Shown here one piece after another: positions 25,527 to 33,139 of a DNA stretch of 64,000 nucleotides. The notes under the pieces were generated by a model that saw only the letters and a list, made by a program, of their open reading frames with translations, did not search any database and had not been told where the DNA came from. Within the stretch, counting starts at the first letter, position 1. Each line of letters begins with the position of its first letter. This DNA is from Streptomyces varsoviensis (GTDB lineage Bacteria; Actinomycetota; Actinomycetes; Streptomycetales; Streptomycetaceae). Location: assembly GCF_000718635.1 (NCBI RefSeq), contig NZ_JOBF01000024.1, positions 108,878-172,877 on the forward strand. Direction: 5' to 3'. A program made the translations under genes and the position numbers.

Positions 25527-26357
25527 CTAGCCTCTTTCCCGTTGTCTCAAGAAGTCATCGCGAAGTCCTGCAACGAAGGCCCGCATTCCCTCGCCCACGA
25601 GGGCTGCATTCTCGAAACCATCGAACTTTCTCGCGTACAGCTCGATGTCTCGGGCTTCGGTAGTGGTGATCTCGGCGTGAGGGATTTCGACAATGACCAG
25701 GTTGCTGTCGAAAAGAACGAACGAGGAGCCGGGCAAGTCGGCCATAGGTGTCGACAAGGGAAGTACCCTGATTTCCACATTCGGCATCCTCGACATGGCG
25801 ATGAGCTTGTCCAACTGTGCTGCCAGCATCGAGGGGCGAACGATTCTCCACCTGAGCACGGACTCAGTGATGACGAACCGAAAAGTTCGGTCGGTGTCGT
25901 GCAGGGCCTCTTGCCGGAGCAGACGCGCACCCATCATCTTCTCCAGGGCCCCTTGCGTGTAGCCGTGCCTCCTGAGGACGGCGCGGGTGTATTCGGGGGT
26001 CTGGAGCAGGCCGGGAATGCACGAAGGTTGAAAGAGCCGCATTCCGGCCGTCTGAGCTTCTATCGCTCGGATCTCGTCCTGGTGTTTGTGGAGCCCGGTG
26101 CGCCGTAGGATGCGCCACGCCGTCGCCTCCGTGGCCGCCTTGCGGGCAGCCTCGGTGAGCCGGGCCTTGGTCTCCTCCGAGACTTCCAGGGCCGTGAGGA
26201 CGCGCTCCACGTCCATCAGGCTCGGCGTGAGCGCTTCGTTCTCAATCTTGCTGAGCTTGCTCGGAGACATGAGAGCGCTACGGGCGACCGCCTTGGCCTG
26301 CTTTCCGCTGGCTTTCCGCAGTTCCCGTAGCGCCCGGCCGATATTGATGTTGTTCAC
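25527..26357 (-). CDS. XRE-family regulator with DUF5753 (Scr1/WhiJ-like)
   Basis: A 276-residue protein. An N-terminal helix-turn-helix (ALRELRKASGKQAKAVARSA, then SPSKLSKIENEALTPS) is followed by the DUF5753 domain (about 100-270) with hallmark IPGLLQTPEYTRAVLR, FVITESVLRWRI and VRVLPLSTP-type segments. Such proteins are pleiotropic regulators paired with DUF397 partners in Streptomyces. I chose GTG 26357 because it overlaps the stop of the upstream gene (GTGA); GTG 26378 would add seven residues. The local GC is lower than in the flanking core genes, suggesting an acquired cassette. Confidence 0.88.
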   Translation of the reverse strand: MNNINIGRALRELRKASGKQAKAVARSALMSPSKLSKIENEALTPSLMDVERVLTALEVSEETKARLTEAARKAATEATAWRILRRTGLHKHQDEIRAIEAQTAGMRLFQPSCIPGLLQTPEYTRAVLRRHGYTQGALEKMMGARLLRQEALHDTDRTFRFVITESVLRWRIVRPSMLAAQLDKLIAMSRMPNVEIRVLPLSTPMADLPGSSFVLFDSNLVIVEIPHAEITTTEARDIELYARKFDGFENAALVGEGMRAFVAGLRDDFLRQRERG

Positions 26358-26884
26358 GCCGGCTTGTGCTGCTGCCACCAGTCAGGGAAGGGGGTCGCGG
26401 CACGCATGGCCGAGTTTCGGCGCTCCAGCCATTCCTGAGCTTGCGCCTCGGGAATCTTCTCGGCCCCCAGGAATTCTCCGGCGTCGCTGTACTGCATGGT
26501 CACGACGGTGCGCTCATCGAACGCCCAGAAGTCCGGTACCCCCGCCAGCGGGTTCGGTTGCTCGGTGGTGTCGAGGATGAAGAACTCCTCCCCGGCTTCC
26601 TGATTGCGGACGTAACCCCACCCGAGTTCAAATCGAAGGTAGTCACTCAGCGGGCGGGAGAGGATGTGGACCCGGTACATACGCTTGCCCGCCCGCGTCG
26701 CGTCGCGCACGGTCCTCACCCAGTCGGCCGACTTGTACTCCTCCGGTTGCGGCTTGCCGGCCAGAAAAGCGTGATAGGCCGCAACGCCTCCTGACTTGCT
26801 GTAGTCGTCCAGGGTCTCCAGACGGAACGCTTCTTGCTGAAACTCCTCGAAGAGGTTTCCGAAGTCTTCAGGCGAGATGTTCAC
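26354..26884 (-). CDS. DUF6879 family protein
   Basis: A 176-residue protein matching the actinobacterial DUF6879 pattern: FGNLFEEFQQEAFRLETLDDY at the start, a central RVHILSRPLSDYLRFEL strand followed by GEEFFILD, then PDFWAFDERTVVTMQY. The role is unknown; it commonly lies directly upstream of XRE/DUF5753 genes. The start is GTG 26884 with GAGGG 7 nt upstream. It overlaps the preceding small gene by 17 nt and the XRE gene by 4 nt, so the three are tightly coupled. Confidence 0.8.
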   Translation of the reverse strand: MNISPEDFGNLFEEFQQEAFRLETLDDYSKSGGVAAYHAFLAGKPQPEEYKSADWVRTVRDATRAGKRMYRVHILSRPLSDYLRFELGWGYVRNQEAGEEFFILDTTEQPNPLAGVPDFWAFDERTVVTMQYSDAGEFLGAEKIPEAQAQEWLERRNSAMRAATPFPDWWQQHKPA

Positions 26885-27074
26885 GAGCCACCCTCAAAAG
26901 GAGAGACAGGGGGATGCGCACGGCGGTTTCGTTGTCCGGTAGCCGCATGGTGGCGAGGGCTTCCTCATCATCCACCGTGAAGCCCTGCACTAAGACGTTC
27001 CCCGTTCCCTCCACCGCCCAGACGGTTGGGCACGGGCCTTCGTCGCACTCGCTGGCGAGTTGGTTGAGCTTCAC
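26868..27074 (-). CDS. Small cassette protein (68 aa)
   Basis: A 68-residue acidic protein. It contains a CDEGPCPTVWAVEGTGNVLVQGFTV-like segment (two cysteines followed by a GNxLVQG strand) and ends NETAVRIPLSLLLRVA. Similar small proteins precede DUF6879/XRE pairs in other Streptomyces by my recollection. GTG 27074 is a tentative start without a clear ribosome-binding site; a longer TTG start at 27149 exists. It overlaps the DUF6879 gene by 17 nt. Confidence 0.6.
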   Translation of the reverse strand: MKLNQLASECDEGPCPTVWAVEGTGNVLVQGFTVDDEEALATMRLPDNETAVRIPLSLLLRVAREHLA

Positions 27075-27211
27075 TGGCCGACCCCCGGCGTAGGTTGGTG
27101 ACCGCTTTGATCCCCATTGATCCTCGCGAGGCCGTGACAGCCGGGTCAAGGTGGCTCAGTTGAGAGAACGGGAAACTCGGCGCGGCAGCCCAGACCGTAA
27201 AGCGCCCGGTG

Positions 27212-28198
27212 TTACGCGCCGGAGTGGCGGGGGCGGCGGTTCTGGAGGGCTTCGGATAGGGCGACGGAGGACGGGGCCAGGGTGGGGGCGCCGTCTTCGA
27301 TGTTCCATAGTTCGTTTTGGAGGAGGCGGGCGAGGGTCCAGGCGGTGGCGCGGGGGCGGTCCAGGGCGAGGGCTTCGGTGAGGTGGTCGAAGCGGCGGCG
27401 GAGGATGCGGGGGGTGTCGCCGGAGGCGACTACGTCGCCCCAGCGGCTGTCCAGCGCGGGCCAGAGGTCGAAGCCGGGGTCGCCGGCGAGGGGCTCGGGG
27501 TCGATGGCGAGCCAGGGTTCGCGGGTGGCGGCCAGGACGTTGTCGTAGTGCAGGTCCCAGTGGAGGAGGCGGTCGCCGGGCTCGTCGGCCACTTCGGCCA
27601 CGGCCGCGGCCCAGCCGAGGAGCAGCCGCCGGTCGGAGGGGTCGGTCAGGGCCGCTGCCGCGTCCGGGGCCCGCGTGAGCATCTCCGCGGTGATCTCTCC
27701 CAGGCCCCGCAGGCCCTCCGGCGCGGGGACGCTCACCAGGCGGGCCAGCAGGTCCGCGAGGATCGCCGTCGCCTCGTCGTCGTCCTCCAGCGCGGCCAGG
27801 GTGCGGGCGCCGTTCAGCCGTTCCAGGAGCATGGTGCTGCTGAGCGGGTCGTGGTCGAGCAGCCGTACCGTGCCGGCGCCGTTCCAGGTGCGCAGGCCGA
27901 TGAGCGCGGCCGTCGTCTCCTGCCGGGGCATCTGGAGCTTGAGGACGGCTCGCGTGCCGTCCTCGCGTCGTACCGGCAGGACCAGCGACGCCTCGCCGGC
28001 CCCGGCGGCCCCGTCCCGTACCAGCCCCCACCGCTCCAGGTGGGTCTCGACGAGCGCCGGCAGCGCCGCGATCCAGGCCCTGCCCTCCTCGCCGAAGGTT
28101 CTGGCGTACGACGCCGCCAGGTGGTCCGGGATCAGGTGGCCCGGAAGCCGGCGTTCCGGGGCTGGCCCCGCCTGCCGGGGCGTGTTCCTCGTCGTCAT
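27212..28198 (-). CDS. Aminoglycoside/hydroxyurea phosphotransferase-like kinase
   Basis: A 328-residue protein with the APH/protein-kinase-like fold of the APH(6)/hydroxyurea phosphotransferase group. The catalytic loop is HWDLHYDNVL and the metal-binding motif is AIDPEPLAGDPGFDLWP; the ATP-binding lysine lies in AVLKLQMP. Family members phosphorylate streptomycin-type aminoglycosides or hydroxyurea, but many homologues have no known antibiotic substrate, so resistance is not demonstrated. ATG 28198 has GGGAGG upstream. It follows the LCP gene with only a 14-nt gap, so the two may share a transcript. Confidence 0.85.
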   Translation of the reverse strand: MTTRNTPRQAGPAPERRLPGHLIPDHLAASYARTFGEEGRAWIAALPALVETHLERWGLVRDGAAGAGEASLVLPVRREDGTRAVLKLQMPRQETTAALIGLRTWNGAGTVRLLDHDPLSSTMLLERLNGARTLAALEDDDEATAILADLLARLVSVPAPEGLRGLGEITAEMLTRAPDAAAALTDPSDRRLLLGWAAAVAEVADEPGDRLLHWDLHYDNVLAATREPWLAIDPEPLAGDPGFDLWPALDSRWGDVVASGDTPRILRRRFDHLTEALALDRPRATAWTLARLLQNELWNIEDGAPTLAPSSVALSEALQNRRPRHSGA

Positions 28199-28212
28199 CG
28201 GCCCTCCCGCCG

Positions 28213-29562
28213 TCACTTGTCCGAGACCGTGACTTTCTCGTCCTTCTTGAGCTGGTCGAAAAGCTGCTTCGACTTGGCCTTGTCCCACTTCACCGCGACC
28301 CCGTCGCTCGGCGTCGGCACGTTGGCCGAGGCGATCGGGACCGTCATCTGCTTGCCGTCGCCGCCCGTCACGCCCTTCATGTCCCAGAACATCGAGGTGA
28401 GGTTCCACAGCTCCATGTCCTTGTCGACGATGAGCGTGTCGAGGCCGGAGCCGATGACGGGGTAGAGCCGGAACGGGTTGAGGATCGTGGACGGCGACGC
28501 GGCCTGCTTGGCGAGGGTGTTGAGGAACTTCTGCTGGTTGCGCATGCGGCCCAGGTCCTGGTCCGCCTCCTGGTGGCGCTGGCGGACGAAGGCGAGCGAC
28601 TGCTTGCCGTCGAGGGTCTGGCAGCCCTTCTTGAAGTCGGCGCCCGAGTCCCGGTCCTTGACCGCCTTGTCGAGGCACATGTCCACGCCGCCGAGCGCGT
28701 CGACGAGGCTGCGGAAGCCGCCGAAGCCGATCTCCGCGTAGTGGTCGATGCGCAGGCCGGTGTTGTACTCGATGGTCCGGGTCAGCAGCTCCGGGCCGCC
28801 GTCGGAGTATGCCTGGTTCAGCTTGTGCGTGGAGGCGGGGTAGCGCTTGCCGGACTTCTTGCCCGTGAAGGCCGGGATGGTGACGTATGAGTCGCGGGGC
28901 AGGCTCAGCATCGTGGAGCCGTTGTCGCCGGTGTGCAGGATCATCATCGAGTCCGTGCGCTTGCCCTCGGCCGAACCCGTGTGGAGGTCCTTTTTGTCCT
29001 GGTCCGAGAGGCCCTCGCGGCTGTCCGAGCCCACGATCAGATAGTTGGTGCCCTCGCCGGAGCCCGGGCGGTCCTCGACCTTGCTCAGGTCGACCTCGCG
29101 GCGCAGCTTCGAGTCGGCCCAGAAGTACGTGCCGATGGAGACGGCGAGCACCACGACGACGAGGGTCAGCACGCCTATCTTGATGCGCTTGCGCCAGTTC
29201 GGCGGGTTGGTGCGGGGCGTACGGCCGTACGGGCCGCCGCCGGGTCCTGCGGGGCCGCCGGGCCGGCCCGGTCCGCCGCTGGGCTGGCCGCCCCGGCCGT
29301 AGACCTGGCCCGTGTTGTAACCGTCGTCGTAGCCGCCGGCCTGATGCCGCGCGTACCCGTTGTCGTAGCCGCCGTCGTAGCCCCCGGCCCGCTGGTTCGC
29401 GTACCCGTCGGCGTACCCCTGCTGCTGCGGCGGCAGGTAGGGCTGGTGCGTGTCGCGGCGTACGTGCGGCATGGCTCGGGCGCCGTCCGGCTCGGCGCCG
29501 GCGCTGCCACGTCCATACCGGTCTCTGCCGTCACCGGTCCGTCCCTCGGGCCAATCGTTCAT
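28213..29562 (-). CDS. LytR-CpsA-Psr family glycopolymer transferase 1
   Basis: A 449-residue LCP protein. The cytoplasmic N-terminus (1-128) is unusual, with a Tyr/Gly-rich repeat region (about 48-90, GGYD/GYAR-like units) followed by a Gly/Pro-rich part. A membrane helix at about 129-148 precedes the extracytoplasmic LCP domain (about 170-430) with NYLIVGSDSREG, TDSMMILH, MLSLPRDSYV (phosphate-binding Arg), TRTIEYNTGLRIDHY and LAFVRQRHQEADQDLGRMRNQQ-type elements. LCP enzymes transfer lipid-linked glycopolymers to peptidoglycan. ATG 29562 is chosen; the ribosome-binding site is weak. It is one of five LCP genes in 10 kb, all on this strand. Confidence 0.93.
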   Translation of the reverse strand: MNDWPEGRTGDGRDRYGRGSAGAEPDGARAMPHVRRDTHQPYLPPQQQGYADGYANQRAGGYDGGYDNGYARHQAGGYDDGYNTGQVYGRGGQPSGGPGRPGGPAGPGGGPYGRTPRTNPPNWRKRIKIGVLTLVVVVLAVSIGTYFWADSKLRREVDLSKVEDRPGSGEGTNYLIVGSDSREGLSDQDKKDLHTGSAEGKRTDSMMILHTGDNGSTMLSLPRDSYVTIPAFTGKKSGKRYPASTHKLNQAYSDGGPELLTRTIEYNTGLRIDHYAEIGFGGFRSLVDALGGVDMCLDKAVKDRDSGADFKKGCQTLDGKQSLAFVRQRHQEADQDLGRMRNQQKFLNTLAKQAASPSTILNPFRLYPVIGSGLDTLIVDKDMELWNLTSMFWDMKGVTGGDGKQMTVPIASANVPTPSDGVAVKWDKAKSKQLFDQLKKDEKVTVSDK

Positions 29563-29657
29563 GAGGTGAAGTGTGCCTGCCAGGGCACGGCGGCTCACAG
29601 GGCGGGGACAGGATCGGGGCCCCGCTGTTGCAGAGCTGATGCAATTCGAGGCCGCAT

Positions 29658-30209
29658 ATGGTTGAGGTCATGACCATTCAGGCTCAAGACCCGGCCGCAG
29701 AGATACCGGGCAAGCCGACCTCGGCTTCCCGCACCACGCTCTCGCACATCATGACCGGCAGCGACACCAATCTGATGGGGACGGTCCACGGGGGCGTGAT
29801 CATGAAACTGGTGGACGACGCCGCGGGCGCGGTGGCCGGCCGCCACTCCGGCGGGCCCGCGGTCACGGCCTCCATGGACGAGATGGCGTTCCTCTCCCCG
29901 GTCCGCGTGGGCGACCTGGTCCACGTCCACGCCCAGTGCAACTGGACGGGGCGTACGTCCATGGAGATCGGCGTGCGCGTGATGGCGGAGCGCTGGAACG
30001 AGTCCACCCCCGCCACCCAGGTCGGCAGCGCCTACCTCGTCTTCGCCGCCGTCGACTCCGACGGAAAGCCGCGGACCGTACCGGCCGTGATCCCCGACTC
30101 CGAGCGCAACGAGCGCCGCTTCAAAGAAGCCCAGATCCGCCGCACCCACCGCCTCGCCCGCCTCCGCGCGATCAAGGAACTCCGCGAACAGCAACCGGAC
30201 GAGGCCTGA
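29658..30209 (+). CDS. Hotdog-fold acyl-CoA thioesterase
   Basis: A 183-residue protein of the YciA/BFIT type. The hotdog core has NLMGTVHGGVIMKLVDDAAGAVA, the conserved HGG, and AVTASMDEMAFLSPVRVGDLV. It should hydrolyse acyl-CoA thioesters, probably as a hexamer. A basic C-terminal helix (about 150-180) is rich in Arg and Glu. ATG 29658 has GAGG 6 nt upstream; ATG 29670 is also in frame. It is transcribed opposite to the flanking LCP genes and converges on LCP 2. Confidence 0.88.
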   Translation: MVEVMTIQAQDPAAEIPGKPTSASRTTLSHIMTGSDTNLMGTVHGGVIMKLVDDAAGAVAGRHSGGPAVTASMDEMAFLSPVRVGDLVHVHAQCNWTGRTSMEIGVRVMAERWNESTPATQVGSAYLVFAAVDSDGKPRTVPAVIPDSERNERRFKEAQIRRTHRLARLRAIKELREQQPDEA

Positions 30210-30261
30210 CGCGGCCGCCCCCCGCGACCTCTCGCGCCCCCGAGGCCCCGCCCCCAACCTC

Positions 30262-31725
30262 CTACGGGCACACCACCTCGTCCCCCTTGATCGGTCGGGT
30301 CTCGGCGCCTGTTTGCTGGGGGTCCTGGGGGCGGACCTTGTGGACGCCCTTGGTGGGGTTGGTGAAGGTGGTGCCGAGGGTGACGGTGAGGACGGGGCCC
30401 TGGTTGGGGACCTGGCGGAGTTCGGAGCCGGGGAGGGCGGTGGCGAGGGACTTGGCGGAGCGGTCCCAGCGGGGGTCGTAGCCGACGATCGTCTGGGGCA
30501 CGAGGGGGCCCTGGGCGGTGGTGGGGGCGGCGTCCGTGCGGAAGCCGGTGTCGGCGAGGGCGCGGTCGGCGGCGCGGCCGAGGCCGGGGCGGCCGCTGCC
30601 GTTGAGGACGCGGACCCGGATCTGCTGCGGCGCCACGTCCACGGGCGTCGCCTCGTCCGCGCCACCGCTGTGCCGGGCCGCGATCGGGCGGTCCTCGCGG
30701 ATCGCCCGGAAGAGCTGTTCCGCCTTGGTCTCGTCCCACTTCACGGTGGAGCCGAGGTTGCGCACCCGGTAGTTCACGTCGGAGATCGGCACCGACGCGA
30801 ACTCCGACGACGCGGGCGTGAAGTCCTTCATGGCCTGGCCCAGGGCGAGGATGTCCGTGGTGCCGAAGCCCCGGTCCGCGCGGACGGAGCCGAGCATCGC
30901 CGAGGCGAGGTCCCGGACCTTCATCGGGTTCAGCAGCATGCCGCTGCTCGTGGCCTGGCGGATGAGCGACGCCAGGAACTTCTGCTGGCGCTGCATCCGG
31001 CCCAGGTCGGAGGCCCCGTCGAGATGGCGGGAGCGTACGTACTGCAGGGCCTCGCCGCCGTTCAGGTTCGACGTGCCCGCCGGCAGGTCGAGCCCCGAGT
31101 AGTCGTCCTTCAGCGGGCGGGCCGTGCAGACCTGCACCCCGCCGAGCACGTCCACCGTCTTCATGAAGCTGGTGAAGTCGACCTCCAGGTAGTGGTCGAG
31201 GTGCACGCCGGTCATGTGTTCGACGGTCCGTACGGTCAGGCCGGGCCCGCCCTCCGCGTACGCCGCGTTGAGCTTCTGCGGGTGGGCGGGGCGGCGCCGG
31301 CCGGTGGCGGGGTCGGTGTGCTCGGGGACCTCGGTGTACGAGTCGCGGGGCAGGCTGACCACGCTGGCGCGGCTCCGGTCGGCGGAGAGGTGCACCATCA
31401 TCACCGTGTCGGTGCAGTGGCAGGGCTCGCCGCCGAGGTGGTAGCGGTCCCGCTCGGCGGGGGTGATCTTGTCGCGGCCGTCGGTGCCGACGAGCAGGAT
31501 GTTCATCCCCTCGGTGGTGCCCGGCCGGCTCGACAGCCCGCCGAACGGGTCCACGCGGTCGATGCCGTCGTCGATGCCGGTGACCACCGCGTGCCCGATG
31601 CCGCTGGTGGCCAGGACCAGGATGGCGGTGCTGATGGCGAGGCGGCGGCTCCAGCGGGCGCGGCGGCTGCGCGCCGGCGGCCGGGACGGGGGCTGGGGGC
31701 TGGGGGAGCGGGCCGGTGGGGTCAC
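30262..31725 (-). CDS. LytR-CpsA-Psr family glycopolymer transferase 2 with LytR_C domain
   Basis: A 487-residue LCP protein. A short Pro/Arg-rich cytoplasmic start and one membrane helix (about 27-45) precede the LCP domain (MNILLVGTDGRDK, DTVMMVHL, SVVSLPRDSYTEVP, LQYVRSRHLDGASDLGRMQ) and a C-terminal LytR_C domain beginning near QIRVRVLNGSGRPGLG. The frame is open far upstream (to 32994), but GTG 31725 is clearly the start: GGAGG lies 8 nt before it and the upstream frame is antisense to the glycosyltransferase gene. It is divergent from that glycosyltransferase. Confidence 0.92.
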   Translation of the reverse strand: MTPPARSPSPQPPSRPPARSRRARWSRRLAISTAILVLATSGIGHAVVTGIDDGIDRVDPFGGLSSRPGTTEGMNILLVGTDGRDKITPAERDRYHLGGEPCHCTDTVMMVHLSADRSRASVVSLPRDSYTEVPEHTDPATGRRRPAHPQKLNAAYAEGGPGLTVRTVEHMTGVHLDHYLEVDFTSFMKTVDVLGGVQVCTARPLKDDYSGLDLPAGTSNLNGGEALQYVRSRHLDGASDLGRMQRQQKFLASLIRQATSSGMLLNPMKVRDLASAMLGSVRADRGFGTTDILALGQAMKDFTPASSEFASVPISDVNYRVRNLGSTVKWDETKAEQLFRAIREDRPIAARHSGGADEATPVDVAPQQIRVRVLNGSGRPGLGRAADRALADTGFRTDAAPTTAQGPLVPQTIVGYDPRWDRSAKSLATALPGSELRQVPNQGPVLTVTLGTTFTNPTKGVHKVRPQDPQQTGAETRPIKGDEVVCP

Positions 31726-31944
31726 TGCGAAGACCTCCGCGACGGGCTGGGCGGCTGGGCAGGGGCGCGGCCACGGTAGGCCCATACGATGAGCTGCCGA
31801 AGCCCCCACGCCGCCGCGCGCCCCGCTGCCACCCGGGCGGCGTGCGCCCCGCTCATCCGTTCGCGGTAACGTGACGCTCGATCCTTCACCCCCGACGCGG
31901 CGCCGCCCCGTGGCCGCCGCTCCGGGCCGTACCCGCGAGGAACG

Positions 31945-32982
31945 ATGTCTGAGCCGCAGCCCCCCGCCGTTTCCGTGATCATGCCGGTGCTCGATGAGGA
32001 ACGGCACCTGCGCAGCTCCGTCCAACACATCCTGGAGCAGGAGTACGCGGGCGAGATGGAGGTGGTGATCGCCCTGGGTCCCTCCACGGACCGTACCGAC
32101 GAGATCGCCGCCGAGCTGGTACGGGAGGACCCCCGGGTCCACACCGTACCCAACCCGACCGGCCGCACCCCCGCCGCGCTCAACGCCGCGATCAAGGCGT
32201 CCCGGCACCCGATCGTGGTCCGCGTGGACGGCCACGGCATGCTCTCGCCGAACTACATCGCGACCGCCGTGCGGCTGCTTGAGGAGACCGGCGCGCAGAA
32301 CGTCGGCGGCATCATGCACGCCGAGGGCGAGAACGACTGGGAGCACGCCGTCGCCGCCGCCATGACCTCCAAGATCGGCGTGGGCAACGCGGCCTTCCAC
32401 ACCGGCGGCGAGGCGGGCCCCGCCGAAACCGTGTATCTGGGTGTCTTCCGCCGCGAGGCGCTGGAGCAACAGGGCGGCTACAACGAGGAGTTCATCCGCG
32501 CCCAGGACTGGGAGCTGAACTTCCGCATCCGCGAGTCGGGCGGCCTGGTCTGGTTCTCGCCGGAGCTGCGGGTGCGGTACCGGCCGCGCCCGAGCGTCCG
32601 CGCCCTCGCCAAGCAGTACCGGAACTACGGGCGTTGGCGGCACGTCGTCGCCCGCTACCACTCCGGCTCCATCAACCTGCGCTACCTCGCGCCGCCGACC
32701 GCCGTCGTCGCCATCGCCGCCGGCCTCGTCGTGGGCGCGGCCGTCACCCCCTGGGGCTTCGTGGTCCCGGCCGGCTACCTGGCCGCCATCACCGCCGGGT
32801 CGCTGCCCGCCGGCAAGGGGCTCCCGCTGAAGGCCCGCGCGCAGATCCCTCTCGCCCTCGCGACGATGCACCTGACCTGGGGCTACGGCTTCCTCACCAG
32901 CCCGCGCTCGCTCGCCAGGAAGGTCATCGCCAGCCGCCGCCCGGCGGCGACGGCGCCCCAGCGCGAGGAGCAGCCGTCCTAG
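31945..32982 (+). CDS. Family 2 glycosyltransferase with C-terminal membrane segments
   Basis: A 345-residue GT-A fold enzyme. Conserved elements are VSVIMPVLDEERHL at the start, the VVRVDGHGMLS (DxD-like) region, FIRAQDWELNFRIRESGG (the QDWEL segment is where the family's catalytic base ED/QxxRW region sits) and KQYRNYGRWR. Two hydrophobic segments near 250-285 suggest membrane association. It probably adds a sugar to a polyprenyl-linked acceptor that the adjacent LCP proteins could use; donor and acceptor are unknown. ATG 31945 has GAGGAACG directly upstream. Confidence 0.9.
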   Translation: MSEPQPPAVSVIMPVLDEERHLRSSVQHILEQEYAGEMEVVIALGPSTDRTDEIAAELVREDPRVHTVPNPTGRTPAALNAAIKASRHPIVVRVDGHGMLSPNYIATAVRLLEETGAQNVGGIMHAEGENDWEHAVAAAMTSKIGVGNAAFHTGGEAGPAETVYLGVFRREALEQQGGYNEEFIRAQDWELNFRIRESGGLVWFSPELRVRYRPRPSVRALAKQYRNYGRWRHVVARYHSGSINLRYLAPPTAVVAIAAGLVVGAAVTPWGFVVPAGYLAAITAGSLPAGKGLPLKARAQIPLALATMHLTWGYGFLTSPRSLARKVIASRRPAATAPQREEQPS

Positions 32983-33044
32983 CGGTACGCGCATGAGTCG
33001 TACGTGCGCGAGTCGTACGTACGTCAGCGGTGCGTACGCACGTC

Positions 33045-33080
33045 AGAGGGCCGCCCCGGTTTCGGGTGCGGCCCTCTTCT
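33045..33080. terminator. Hairpin terminator after the glycosyltransferase gene
   Basis: AGAGGGCCGC (33045-33054) pairs with GCGGCCCTCT (33068-33077) and an inner CCCG/CGGG stem closes the loop; TCTTCT follows. It serves convergent genes. Just upstream (32985-33045) the sequence is unusually rich in GTACG palindromes. Confidence 0.85.
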
Positions 33081-33139
33081 CGTCGGCGAACGCCCGTAAT
33101 GTCAGCGGTCGATGACCAGGTATCAGCCCTGACAGGCCA

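Noticed and set aside
27212..28198. Calling the kinase a proven streptomycin resistance gene
   Set aside because: The fold and motifs fit APH(6)/hydroxyurea kinases, but many chromosomal homologues have no known drug substrate; no resistance context is present.
31726..32994. N-terminal extension of LCP 2 to 910 residues
   Set aside because: The extension is antisense to the GT2 gene and low in complexity; GTG 31725 has an ideal ribosome-binding site.
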